Part shown: positions 13,201-24,925 of the stretch, piece after piece
Layout: each line of letters begins with the position of its first letter
Position numbering within the stretch: the stretch's first letter is position 1
Source of the DNA: Rhodamnia argentea
Taxonomy: Eukaryota > Streptophyta > Magnoliopsida > Myrtales > Myrtaceae
Direction of reading: 5' to 3'
NCBI RefSeq assembly: GCF_020921035.1
Contig: NC_063156.1
Location: 26,274,283-26,338,282, forward strand
DNA length: 64,000 nucleotides
The notes under the pieces: generated by a model
The model's input: only the letters and a program-made list of their open reading frames with translations
Told to the model about the DNA's origin: nothing
The model's database searches: none
Program-made: the position numbers and the translations under genes

Positions 13201-15451
13201 TTGACCCTGACATGACTAGTTCTTTCTCCCCCACCAGCTAAGGCTCTAAATGACTCGATGAAAAGTTCTCACACAATGAATACAATGGTTTATATTGTTC
13301 CAGCTTATGTGCTTTGACAAAGGTCGAAACTGACAGATTGTGGAAGCATTTGGATGTAGAAAACCATAACGTAAATGTTGGTGCTGAATAAAGTGAATTT
13401 TCATCACACATATAGCTATATGAACAACCAAATTCATGATGACTCTGGTCACTTATATTTGTCCACAACAGCAAGCAAATTGCATGCAATTTTCACCCAG
13501 AAGCAATATGTTACGGGTGGTGGTGGCATCATCGGGAACAAAGAGTAAAAGAATGCACAGTTAAGCCATACCCAAAACGTCAACGGCACCTCCCCTGACT
13601 GCATTAAGGGAAAACCCACCACTGTAGCAGCATAGGTCAAGAACTCTCCGACCATCACATACTGTGGATATAAACTGACGGTTTTCACGTTGATCAGCAT
13701 AAAATCCTGTCTTTTGGCCATCGAGTGAGAGGACATAAGCAATCCCATTCTCAAGAACCTAGGATGAGCCATCACAAAGGAAAACATCAGATGACTATAC
13801 GCGAAGAGAACTTCTTGTTAGAGTGGGCAAGGAAATATTCCCAGCAGGTCATTTTCGGCCATTAGTCATCCTTCCATCTAGACCACTTTCCAAGACAGAC
13901 CTCCTACAGCTATAACAAAAGGAGCAAGAAACGCTCCATCCTTCATTTCTTCCACCCTAAGAGCATTTTCAGGCCCAACAACTTTTTAGGCAGCCTCTCA
14001 AATTTCTAAGCATCTCCAAGAAATTGCACCCTATTGGAAAAGGTATAGTCCTAGATCCTCCAGTGGCATAGAGGATAGATAGCATGCGGTTCTAAGGACT
14101 TAGCAATAACAAGGTAAATACGTACATAGAAGTTTCACTTAAGCAAATCTTAGTCTACATGAAGAAAACAGAAAATCTGTCAACTATTCTGTACCTTGGT
14201 TCTTTTAGGACAAGTAGAAGGCTGCATCTCCTGCAATTTGGATACATCCAGTCCTTCCTCTTTTAACATTTCAACGGATGGCCTCCAGCTTAAGTGATTT
14301 ATACCACCAATTTTACAAATGCAAGCCACTATTTCTGTCTTGTACTTCTCAACCCAAGCAGCAGATGATGCTACCACGGCTAAATCTCCAAAGACATCAA
14401 CGATCAAACCCGACAACCTAGATGCAGACAATACTACTCCCATTAAGGAAGAAAACACAGAACTAAGTATATATCCAAGGAAAAATTAGGCTAAACATGA
14501 AAAGGGATGCTCCCAAGTCAAAATTAGGACAGAAGGGGTCGGTATTTGATGAGCTAAAGAACACTAAATGCACAAGATACCACTTGGAGACTACAATATA
14601 TTCCTGTGATTGTGCTAGCATAAAACTCCCACTGGCCATATCGTGTCGATGGGCAATGTTCCACATGACCACAAGCAGTTTCTTCGTCTTAACCAATTTA
14701 TCGCCAATCCATTTCTCAGTAAACGATTCAATCACAGTCACGATAATGACAAACTACTCTTTTCATAATAGATTCATCGAGACTATACCTATCCCCTTCA
14801 CTGTTGATCAGACGATATGCATTTGTACTGACGGAAGGCAACCCCAAACTCTTGCGCAGCTCTATGGCTGCCTCGATTCTTTTCTCGAGCAACTTCTCCA
14901 CGTTCAATGCACATGAAGGATTCCTGTCACACGGATTAAACACTTAAAAGAAATTGCTAACCGCTGGAGATGCCAAAGCAAAATGAGAAGAGTTATTGGT
15001 AGAGTACAGTAACCACACCCAGTTGCTTCCTCTTCTAGATGCATCAGCCTCACGCAGAACATGGAAACCGAATTGTACAAGCCCCACCCAATTGGTTTCT
15101 CTGTTCCATCAGCCACAATCACGACATCCCCAGTTCTCGGCGGCGGCCGACCAACTATCCGGTCGACAGCGCCACTGTAAACCATAGGACTGCCATCCTT
15201 GAACAATTGGGTCTTCCCCTTTTTAAGCACGACCTTCGCAATACCTATCTAACAAAACGAGATAAGGGACAGCATTAGGACTCAGAGAAATTGGCAAAGT
15301 ACGTATTTTTACTTAGCTCAATGCCAACAAGTCCACACGGAGAGAGAGAGAGACCTGGAGAGTGAGCTAAAGCGAGTTCTTGAAGCGTGGCGGTGGTTGG
15401 AGCGGTAGAGAGAGAAAGAGACTTCATCAAGCGGGAGGGAAGCTGAAGCAT
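10256..15451 (-). CDS. RlmI-like SAM-dependent rRNA cytosine-C5 methyltransferase
   Basis: Eight exons read right to left: 15451-15355, 15244-15019, 14923-14789, 14417-14195, 13758-13572, 12412-12228, 11765-11628 and 10384-10256, giving 439 residues in one open frame. The order matches bacterial RlmI. First comes a PUA RNA-binding domain ([12 protein letters not shown]...YSGAV, exon 2), then a linker with [10 protein letters not shown] Rossmann SAM-binding core follows with [11 protein letters not shown] (about residue 266) and DPPK (about 343). CSCSG (about 382) carries the conserved cysteine, and the end is [14 protein letters not shown]. RlmI methylates 23S rRNA. The serine- and threonine-rich start suggests organelle targeting, which is an inference. 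Intron 7 appears to begin with GC (11627, 'cag|gcaag') and contains a hAT element. The substrate in plants is not known to me. Confidence 0.88.
10682..11407. mobile_element. Non-autonomous hAT transposon in intron 7
   Basis: The ends are 'caggggtgagca' and the complement of 'tagaggtgagca'. They are flanked by a perfect 8 bp duplication, 'gtttagtt', at 10674-10681 and 11408-11415. Subterminal sequence is full of 'ccggttcc' words in both orientations. No transposase is visible in the 726 bp, so it would have needed an enzyme from elsewhere. It lies wholly inside the last intron of the methyltransferase gene. Confidence 0.88.
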
Positions 15452-15604
15452 CTCTCTCTCTCGTGCGCGCGGTTCAGTTGGAGCTTCTAGTTATATGTCT
15501 TGATTTTCCATATTGCAAGGTTTTACTCTCTCTCTCTCTTTCTTTTTTTATAATCATTGCAAGTTTATGAACCGAAATTAATGGTATATTCGTCTTTGAA
15601 TTTT

Positions 15605-16395
15605 GAGAAAATTCCAGATAATAGCTTAAGATGCCATAAGTTTTTCAAATAAATGCTTAAAATGGATTTTATTTTAAATAAAGGTCTCAAATGCTCTCTT
15701 TGTTTCAAAGAAGGGCTTGAAATGAATATTATTTCAAAAAAGGGTATGAAATGTCAATATCAACTTCAAAAAAGGGCCTAACCTATCAACGATTAATTAA
15801 TTTTTATTTTTTTTACTTTTTCCTTTTCTTTTTCTATTTTTTTTTAAAAAAAAAGGAAGAGGAAGCGCCCCACCACTAGTGGGGTGTCAAGCATTGACGG
15901 TGGGGTCGCCGGCCCTTGAAGAAGAAGAAGACACAAGCAGTGGGGCGTTGGGCATTGACAGCAAGGTCGTCGGCGCCTTGATAAGGGCCTGTTTGCCCTC
16001 ACCAAAACCTTCTGGGTAAGGGCCATGGTGCTTGGCCAGACCTTAGTGAGGGTCATCGACCGCTACCTTGGTTCTAATGAGGGCCAGCAAGCGCTTGCCT
16101 CTATTTGCCAGGGTCGTCGGCCCTCGCCAAGGCATCGGCGACCCCGCCGTCAATGCCCAATGCCTCAATGGTGGTGGGCGGCAACCACAAGTGTGTTCTT
16201 CTTCTTTTTTTTTTTAAAGTTTTTTTAGTTTTTAAAACTTAATTTTAAAACCCTCATCTAAAACAACCATGGCTACTTTAAGCACTTATTTGAAACAATG
16301 AGGACGTTTTATGCTCTTATTTAAAATAATGTCCATTTTAATGACCTTTATTTGAGAAAATAAGAATACTTTGGGCCATTATTTGAAATTTTCCC
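15605..16395. repeat. Inverted-repeat element, family B (MULE-like)
   Basis: The arms consist of repeated '...ttcaaataaatgcttaaaatgg' type phrases at the left and their complement at the right. They enclose a GC-rich centre with 'gtcgtcggc' words (about 15880-16200). Flanking 'ttgaatttt' (15596-15604) and 'ttgaattgt' (16396-16404) look like a 9 bp target duplication with one mismatch. The open frames of the centre are spurious. Confidence 0.65.
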
Positions 16396-16404
16396 TTGAA
16401 TTGT

Positions 16405-16937
16405 TAAACATCCATCAGCATCACGAATCTCAATTAAAATAAGTTAAGGTTTCATTTATTTTGTAAAAAATAAATGATTTGAAAAATATTATTCTAAAAG
16501 AATTGCATGCATCATTTGAAAAAATTAATCAATTAAAAATATTTACATTATTGATAATTATTTATCATTAAATGTCATTGTGAGTGATGAAAATATTTTT
16601 CAAATTAGTTTTATTTCTTGAAACAAAAAGATTTAAGTATTCCTTCTACAACATGTGTACAGATGGAGACAATTTTTTCAAGGCTCTCTTCTTAAGATAT
16701 TCGGTTTTCGGCATTATCATGCAAAATTGATTCCTCATAGCGGAAAAATTCGGCGAATGTTCTATATGTACAAATAGCATTTCGGACTATTCAAAATGGG
16801 GTTCTATGTGACCATATAGGTTCCACCAAATGTAACGTTCCACGTTGATTTTAATACATGATACACGCTTGCCTTATAATTCTTTGTAACTTGCATAGAC
16901 TTGTTGTAGCTAATTCTATAAATATACCACATAATTT
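16405..16937. other. Intergenic, no gene recognised
   Basis: AT-rich sequence without a supported feature. Confidence 0.4.
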
Positions 16938-17205
16938 ATGAGAAAATTATTGAAAAAAGCCCTAAATCTATTGCAATTGTACCAATTTAGTGTTAAACAT
17001 TTTTTTTGGCCAATTCAGTCTTAAACATTTTGTATTTGTGTCAATTCAGTCTATCAAGCTAATTTTGGCTTGCCGGCGCTGACATGGCACTATCGGCGCT
17101 AATGTGGCAACTTCTAATGATATTTTAATAAATTTTCAATTTTCAATTTTTTATTTATTTATTTTTTTTTTTTTTTCCTTCTTCCCTCCTCTAGCTGGTC
17201 GTGGA
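16938..17205. repeat. MULE-like MITE family A, left half only
   Basis: Begins 'gagaaaattattgaaa' followed by the family signature. It runs into the centre ('ctagctggtcgtgg') and stops there. No right arm follows, so the copy is truncated. Confidence 0.6.
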
Positions 17206-17826
17206 TAGGTACGAACCGCTAAGGCATTTTCACGTGGATTTAGATCCAACTCAATAAAGAAATTCTCCAAAATGAAATCATTCTAGGATAAAAAAAAATA
17301 GCGACGACTAACAACGATTGTTTGGCAAAGGGCTAATGCAGCATATTTGAGATTAGAGCAAAAATTGATAATTTTTTCTTAGACAAAAAAGTTCAGGATA
17401 TATTTGAGACTAGAATTAAAGTTTATGATTTTTTTTTAAACAAAAAAAAAGTTTGGACGTACTTTGGATTAATGGTGCGTTTGGTAATGATTTCGATCAA
17501 AAAAATCAATTATGTTTATAATTGATTTTTTCTGATTATATTCCCTAGACAAGTTTTACGGAACTAGGATGCGTTTGGTAACTAGACAAAATTTATAATT
17601 CCGGAAGCAATTTCTCTTCTCAACTTTTTTTCATTTAAGTCAAATAATTACTTATTGCTGCAATAAAGTCAATCGATATAGCATCATTAATAAAATGAAT
17701 AAAGATCATGCATAATTCATAATTAATCTATTTATTTCGTGGAGCATGAACATATATGCAAGATCTTCAAGAAAGAACATAAGTTCAATAGGCAATTTGC
17801 GCTTAAATTTCAATCTTGTTTCTCAA

Positions 17827-18135
17827 GAAAACTATCAAAAAAGTTTTAAACTTATTGCAATTGCGTCGGTTCAACCCGAAACTTTTTTTTTCTACCAATT
17901 GATTCCTAAAATTTTTGCAATTGTGTCAATTCAATCAATTTACCTAATCGGCGCTAACGTGGCAAAATTTTAATAATATTATTTTTATTTTTTAATTATT
18001 ATTATTTTTTAAAATGTTATTAAAAATTTTCCACTTTAATACGGGTCGGCAAATAGACTGAATTAACACAATTACAAAAGGTTTAGAAATCAATTGGCCA
18101 AATTTTTTTTTTATGACTTTTCTGGTAATTCTCCC
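17827..18135. repeat. Short MULE-like MITE, family A, with target duplication
   Basis: Left end 'gaaaactatcaaaaaag', right end its inverted partner finishing 'ggtaattctcccc'. The 12-mer 'cttgtttctcaa' occurs immediately before (17815-17826) and after (18136-18147). The GC-rich centre is missing, so arms meet with only AT-rich DNA between. This copy defines the ends of the family. Confidence 0.75.
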
Positions 18136-18719
18136 CTTGTTTCTCAAAATTAATCCTGGAACAAAGAATTAACTTTTTTTCTTATTCTTGTTTATACGCC
18201 AAATCTCTTTCCGGAAATAGAATTAGAGAATTTGAGTATCATAATCCTTTATGTCGCCAAACAAATTTCTTATCTTTTTCTGCTCTCGGGGAAAAAATCA
18301 GAATAGTTGCCAACTAGACCCTAAACCTAAAATTAGGGGGTTTTTTTGCCATAAAAAAAATTCAGGATAGATTTAGGATTTGACCTAAAGTTAAGGGTTT
18401 TTTAAGAGAATTTGGTCTATGTATTGTCTACCAAGCTGTCAAAATAAAGGTAGCTTTAGTTAGTCCATTCTTCTATGTAGAATTCAGAGTCGATAGACAT
18501 ACTAATTAAAATTGATAGTTTTCTAGTCATTTAACTTGTGACCTAATAACACCAAATTTCAAAGAAAATATTTGTTATTAACTCTAGACGGCTGATGAAC
18601 TTGTAAATATAACATGCATAATTAACAGTTTATACCACCCCGTAATGTGAATAGCGAGTTCATATCTGTCCATTAGTCATCGCTAAAATCTGTAACGTTA
18701 CAAAACAATTCAATGGAGT
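18136..18719. other. Intergenic, no gene recognised
   Basis: AT-rich sequence without a supported feature. Confidence 0.4.
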
Positions 18720-19005
18720 TCGGTTTTCTTGATGTTGATGGACTGCGTATTTCCTAATTTCCCAAGTCATTTTCCCTGTTTTGTCCTAAAAATTTTGTCC
18801 CCATATTATCACGAGGGCAAACGATTTTCTTCGATATAGAAAAATCTGCACTTTGGACTTTTAGACCAACGTGCGTTGGATCGTGTTGGTACGTTCACAT
18901 AGGGTCCCATCTTTCGGCTCGTTCAGGCGGACCCATCGATCGGATCAAATCATTTTTGTGGGAGTTGAAAAAATCACGCATCACTTATGCCTCGGGCCTA
19001 AACAT

Positions 19006-19790
19006 TTTAATTAGGTTAATTTAGTTTTAAGACTTTTTGATAGATTTCTATCCTAAACCTTTCAAACTATGCCACATCGGTCCTAAAGCTTTTACGATTT
19101 GCTAATTTAGTCCTAGACCTTTTAAGGATTTGTCAATTTAATTCATTCCAGCCAACTTTGGTTGAAAATTGCTAACATGACATTCTAGTTAACATCGGTC
19201 ATCCTACATGATACGGCCGAAGCCGACGTGGACAACTTTTACATTTTTTATAAAATTTTTAATATTCTAAGTTTAAATTTTTTTTCTTTTTCTATTTTCC
19301 CTTCTTTCTTTTCCAACCTTGGGCCGACGTGATCTTTAGCCATTGGCAACGGCCGTGTTCGTTGCCCAAAATTGGCGTGGCTCAGCTGTGCGGCCCTCGC
19401 CAAACCAAGCGAGGGTTGGCTAGCGACATCGCTAGCTGAAGGTTTGAAAAAAAAAAAGAAGAAAAGAACGGGAAAAAAGAAAAGAAAATAATTAAATAAA
19501 AAAAAATTGGAAAAATCATGCATGCCATCATCAGTGGTTCCTACATGGAATGGCTAGCACCGACTAGACCATCATGTCGGTGATTTCCTATCAAAATTTT
19601 TCAAAAGGACTAAATTAGTAAATCGCAAAAAAAGTGCAAGGCTAAATTGGCTCAATTAAAAGGTTTGGGATTAAATTGGACATATTGTCTAAAGGTTTAG
19701 GACGAAATTGGCAATAGTGAAAAGTTTATGACTAAATTGACACAAGTGCAATAGGTTTAAGACTTTTTTTAGTAATTTTAAAGCAAAAAG
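19006..19790. repeat. MULE-like MITE, family A, in block A unit 1
   Basis: Inverted arms with 'gctaatttagtcctag' style phrases on the left and complement on the right ending 'gtgcaataggtttaagac'. The GC-rich centre (19320-19440) holds 'gccctcgcc'. It corresponds in position to the elements at 23388 and 51350. Confidence 0.65.
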
Positions 19791-19809
19791 TTTGGCCTCA
19801 ATCATACTG

Positions 19810-20430
19810 CCTTATAGGGGTAAGCCTGGTTCAAGGGCAAAATCGAAAACCGGTGAGAATCGGTCAGGTTCCAAATTTTAGTGGAGTTAGGTCCGGTTCT
19901 CGATTCCATATTTTTTGAAATCCATATTATGTGGTTCGGTTTCCAGTTCCTTGGTTGGAATCGAACCGAACCGGACGGAGTATCGGCCCACCTATCGTGA
20001 GTTGCGTGAGGCGGAAGTCAAACAAATGTGTTTTTGAGTCTGCTTTGCCTTCTGGTTATTGGTATCAACATTACGTGGTCTCATTCATTTGACGTGCAAG
20101 CGTAGAAGATTGGTGAGCACCTGTGCTTATATGCCATTTGGACGCATTTACTTGTCTTTAGTGTTTAATGTGTGTTTATGATAGCCACGGCAAACATATT
20201 GTAGACCATTAGATTTGCTTATCTAAAAATGAAAAAAAATATATTGGCAAGTTCCCAAATAGATTCTGGAACCGATCATGAAATTTGTAACATGGTAAGT
20301 TTCAGGTTTCAAGATATGCATAGTAGGTTCCAAGTTTTAAGAACTAGGAAATCCGCTCAAATAAGTAAGTTACGGGTTCTAGATGTAATCTAAACCGACT
20401 TTGGTTCCACTCATCCTTATCGCTACCTTT
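19810..20430. repeat. hAT-like non-autonomous repeat
   Basis: Starts 'taggggtaagcctgg' and ends with the complement of 'ggatgagtggaacc', with 'ccggttc' words between. This is the same style as the hAT element at 10682. I could not confirm an 8 bp duplication. Related remnants lie at 24245-24765 and 54640-54735. Confidence 0.5.
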
Positions 20431-20848
20431 TTTTTTTTTTTGGTCAAGGCCCCCTATCGCTATCTTGCATCTATCAATTTTGGTAGTCTATTTCTTCCAG
20501 AAGCCAATGTCACACCTCTTGAATAGTCCGGGAAAATCGAACTAGACATGAAAGTCTTGAACCAGATTTAGTCAATTTCATATTGCTTTCACACTTAAAG
20601 TCGGGGATGTTAAGGATTTTTTTAAAACATTAGTAGGTTTTTATTACTTAACAAGTGTACATGATAACTCTACCTATTATCTTTTGGAAGGCAAATAAGC
20701 ACAAGATTAGAAGGGAGAATGACAAGAAAATCACAAATAAATACACTTGGTTAAATATGATAAGGTAATCATTTATTATTGTGGGGCGTAATGAGTATAG
20801 GAAAAACAATGTTTCATTATTCTAAACAAGCATTCATTACTATATCCC

Positions 20849-21915
20849 TTAATCTTTCTTCAAGAAACTCTGAGCTATACGCCCGTTTCCTCCATCCGGA
20901 TAGAACCCGCCGGGCTTGTATTCACTGCCACTGCCATAGATTATCCTCAGTATCTCCGGCGGTGTCCGCGAGTACGACAGTGAGTACTCATCCGCTGACA
21001 ACACGTTGCTCGTGGTCCGGTTCTCAGCCCCCAGCTCCTTGGGGACCATGATGCCCTCGTCTTTCAGCCCGCACATGGCCAGCACGTTCCTGAGCCCCGA
21101 CAGACGGCCAGTGAACTCGGCCACGGTCATGTCATAGGGTTCGACCTTCTCGTCCGCGTGTGCATACAGCAGCGCCCTCAGCACCGCGTCCTGGCCCGAC
21201 TCGACGCCCAACAGCGACGCGACCAACTACATATACACGTTGGAAACGAAAATAGATTACTTGACAACCCATTAAAATTGGTTCAAAACTGAAGAGAGGG
21301 TCAAAGAGTATATTGGCTTACGCTTTTGGAATTGTAGGTTTCGAGATATGGGATGGTGCCGACATAACCTACGAGTCCCACGTAGGGGATAAGATAGGAT
21401 GCTAAGAGATAGTTTACAGTATTGCTGTAAGGATTGAATGGAGGTTGCAGTTTGTAACCCACGGCTTCATTAAATATCGTTTCGAAATTCTGGGCGCTCA
21501 GATTTAGCAGAGGCCTTCGGATTCCACCAACCCTCGTGTAGATAGCCCTGCACAATCCATCTACGTTTATACCGGCTAATACTCATGTGAAAAAATAGCT
21601 AAACCTTTACCCGAGATGGCCGACTTCTTGATAACCGAACTCCTCGATGATGCGACGGGTGACGGGGTCGAGGTCGGCCTTCACTCCCCCGACTGGCGGC
21701 GGACCGCCCTGGGCCAAGTACGGGGCGATGCTGTCAAGCCCTTGGCCAAGCGAGCCGCGCAGGAAGAACTCGGCCTCCAAGAACTCTAGGTTCATGGCGA
21801 ATTGCACCCGGTCAACATCGCTGGCTTTGATGGGACTGCAATGGTAATCGCAGGAGACCTTGTGAGAGAGAAGCAGAAGGAAGAAGAAGGAGGACAAAAA
21901 AGATGGGTTTCTCAT
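20849..21915 (-). CDS. PCC13-62: Desiccation-related PCC13-62-like protein, copy 1
   Basis: Three exons: 21915-21611, 21547-21322 and 21226-20849, giving 302 residues, all junctions GT-AG and in phase. The chosen start opens with a hydrophobic signal peptide (MRNPSFLSSFFFLLLLSHKV) ending near a Cys, so the product is probably secreted or cell-wall located. The mature part begins SDVDRVQFAMNLEFLEAEFF, the ferritin-like helix typical of the PCC13-62 family first known from the resurrection plant Craterostigma. The family also shares GLDSIAPYLAQGGPPPVGG and, near the end, GGFYPDGGNGRIAQSFL. An in-frame Met seven codons upstream (MKTSHTK) is not preserved in copy 3, which favours this start. Here the codon split by intron 1 reads Gly where copies 2 and 3 read Arg. 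The biochemical activity of the family is not established to my knowledge. Confidence 0.9.
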
Positions 21916-21985
21916 TTTGGTGTGAGATGTCTTCATACTGTGTGGAAAGCGGAAATAATTCATGCATGGAATTAGATTGCGTAAG

Positions 21986-21997
21986 CTATTTATATAG
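21986..21997 (-). promoter_or_regulatory. TATA box of PCC13-62 copy 1
   Basis: On the minus strand this reads 'ctatataaatag', about 70 bp before the start codon. It is identical in all three copies. Confidence 0.7.
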
Positions 21998-22261
21998 TGA
22001 AGTGGTGAGAGAGCACAGGACGAAAGCACCTAAAGTCAAATTTAAAATTAAAGTCGTGGGATGGCCTCATCCCCAAATTTGGACGCGCTTAGCTAATAAT
22101 AAGGGACCTTCTAGTTTCTTTGAAAAGTCATTAGTCATAAAGAGTCGATCAAACTAAAGTTATTTTTGAATTTATTTACGCAAGCCTACACGCAAGAGGG
22201 CTTAAGGTCAAGGCACTTATCCCTATTCATGTTCCATCCATTTATCAGGGGTACCGTCCGA

Positions 22262-22560
22262 GAAAATTGTCCAAAAAATCCTAAACCTATTGCGCGTTAG
22301 CCTATTCTATCATAAACATTTTAATTTTTCCAATTGAATTTTAAACATTTTCATGTCTTACCAATTGAGTCAATCGGGGTAATTTCGACCGGAGACCGCT
22401 AGCGTGGACAAATTTAATAAGGGTTAATATTATGAAAAATCTCAAACTGATACACATGTAATAAATTTATCCTAAATTATTTTTTTTATCACAAAAAATC
22501 TCAAACCGGTACACACGTGATAAATTTATCACAAACCGGCACACTTGTGACAAAGTTACT
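22262..22560. repeat. Truncated MITE with a second repeat nested in it
   Basis: A family A left arm (22262-22410) breaks off and continues into another repeat. That repeat is marked by 'aaaatctcaaac' and 'acacatgtaataaattta' phrases repeated three times with variation. The same junction occurs at 50250-50550 upstream of copy 2, so it predates that duplication. Confidence 0.55.
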
Positions 22561-23044
22561 CTCCGTTAGTTTTCTAACCTACCTTAAGCAGCAACCCAAG
22601 ATTATCACGTTTAGATATGCGAACCACAATTATAAAGTAGAGGAATTTACATATATTTTTTTGGATCCATCTTTCTGGATGTGGGGTTGCGACGAGCTGA
22701 TGCTCAAGAGATTCTCCTCTATAATCTCCTTGATCACTAGCTTCACCGATATTGCTCCTTACTATTGCGTTCTATGACGACTCCTTATGTGTGGATATTT
22801 GTACATTATGGTTTAGAGGAGGGATTTGAGTTATATTTATAGAGTTTGTAATCCAATCCCCTCATTATGGATAAGTTTTAACTCGGCCCACACAATCTAG
22901 TCTCATATTAGATTAATTAGGAAACCGTATATCTTTTCTTTATTAGATCAATTAAAAATTAAAATAATAATTAATAAAGCTCGTATAATATTTTTACATT
23001 ACAAACCACGCGAACATTACAACCCTAGTTAAGTTAAACTTAAT
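22561..23044. other. Upstream spacer of the PCC13-62 unit
   Basis: No gene recognised. The stretch is shared, with point differences, with about 50560-51030. Confidence 0.5.
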
Positions 23045-23387
23045 TTTCTCGATGTTGACGGACTGCGTATGTCCTAATTTCCCAAGTCATTTTCCCCACA
23101 TTCTACTCAATAATTTTGTCCCCATATTATCTAGCAAAGGTTAGCTTGATTATCACGTCCGGAAAATTTCGGGGACGGGATTAGATGAAAAGCAAACGAA
23201 TTTCCTCGTCACGAGGTTCTTTCGTTCGATATGGAAAAATCTGCACTTTCCACTTTTGGACTTAACGTGCGTTGGATCATACTGCTAGTTGCTACGTCCA
23301 CATATTGCCCCATCTTTCGCCTCGTTCAGGTAGACCCATCAATCAGGTCAAATCATTATTGTGAAGCTGAAAAAATTCTTGCACGGG

Positions 23388-24173
23388 ACATTATTAAAAA
23401 AACTCCTAGACCATTTGACGATCTATCAAATTCGATCCTAAAATTTTTGACGATTTATCAATTCAGTCATAAATCTTTCAACCGTTCCATATTAATCCTA
23501 AAGCTTTTTATAATTTGCTAATTTAGCTATAAAAATGTTAACGGTTCGTCAATTTAGTCATTCCGGCCAACTTTGATCGAAGATTGCCGACGTGACGTCA
23601 AGTCGGCTTTGGCCGTTCTACGTGTCATGATTAGAGTTGACTTGGACAATTTTTTTAATTTTTTAATTTTTTTGATTATTTTACTCTTTTTGTTTTTTTC
23701 ATTTCTTCTTTTTTTCCCCAACTGTGGGCCCACTGTTGAGGGCCATGATCATCACTCAGATACAACAGGGCACAATTCGCCGAGACTAGGCAAGGGTCGA
23801 CTAGCAACCTCGCCGGCCCAAGATTGGGAAAAAAATAAAAGAAAAATAAAAGAACGGGAAAAAAGAAAAGAAAATAATTTAAAGTCAACGAAATTGTAAA
23901 AATTATTCGTGTCAAAGCTCCAGCCGTGCCATGTAAGACGGCCGATCTTGAATAGACTACATATCGGTGATTTTTTTTATCAAAATTGGCCAGCTGCTAC
24001 ATTGGCAAATCGTCAAAGATTTTACGACTAAATTGGCAAATTGACAGAATTGAAAGGTTTAGGATTGATTTGGCAAAATGTCAAGAGGTTTAGGACTAAA
24101 TTAGCCAAATTAAAAAGTTTAATATCCAATTGGCACAAGTGCTATAGGTTTATGACTTTTTTGGTAATTTTTC
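23388..24173. repeat. MULE-like MITE, family A, in block A unit 2
   Basis: Left and right arms are inverted, ending 'gacttttttggtaatttttc'. Centre at about 23700-23830. Closely related in sequence and position to 54066-54650, including the centre words 'gcacaattcgccgagac'. Confidence 0.65.
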
Positions 24174-24925
24174 TGCAAAAAGTTTGGCCTCAATTATACC
24201 GCTATTCGACTTTTCCAAAATATATTAGCTGATGAATTAGTAATTGTTGTTCTTAGGGGTAAGCATGCCTCTAGGGTAGAACTAAAAATCAATCCGATTC
24301 CATGTTTTGGTGAGATGAAGTCCGGTTCTTGGTTCCATATTTTTTGGAACCGGTGCTATGCTGTTTCGTTCCCACCGAACCGAACAGGACTGGAAATCAG
24401 ACCACCTACGGTTTTGGGGGGCAGTGAGGGCGATGTCAAACAAATGTTTTTTTGAGCCTGCTTTCGTTTCTTTCTGGTTGTTGGTATCGACATTTTGTGG
24501 TATGATCCTGTTATGGTTGCAGCGCAGAAGATTGGTGAGCTCCTGTGCTCTATTATATGCCGTGTGCATGCTTTTAATGATCTTTGGCGTTTATTGTGTG
24601 CTTATGACAGCCACCACAAGCATATCTTAGACCGCTGGATTTGCTTAACTGAAAATGAAAAAAAATAAAATAAAATTGGTAGGTTCCCAAATCGATCCCG
24701 AAATTTATGACCGAAACCTGTGACGAGGTAGGTCCCAGGTTCTAAAACTGGAAAACCGTTTTTGACAAGTACATCCCTATTGCTATCTAGCATGTACCAG
24801 TTTTGCTGGTCTCTTTCTCCCAAAAGCCAATGTCATGCATCTCGGATAGTTTGCGTAAATCAAATGCGTAAATCAAATTATACACAGAAGTCTTGAACTA
24901 TATTTAGTCCAATTTAAAACTACTT

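Larger units (their letters stand above)
18720..24925. repeat. Duplicated block A of the PCC13-62 cluster
   Basis: The order is: spacer X (18720-19000), MITE (19006-19790), hAT-like repeat (about 19810-20430), downstream flank (20455-20770), PCC13-62 gene, upstream flank with MITE remnant (22030-22560), spacer X again (about 23045-23390), MITE again (23388-24173), hAT-like repeat again (about 24245-24765) and downstream flank again (24766-24925). Similarity is then lost before any second gene. The same succession recurs at 48.39-57.1 kb. Spacer X is recognised by 'cctaatttcccaagtcatttt' wording and 'gtgcgttggatc'. Confidence 0.75.
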
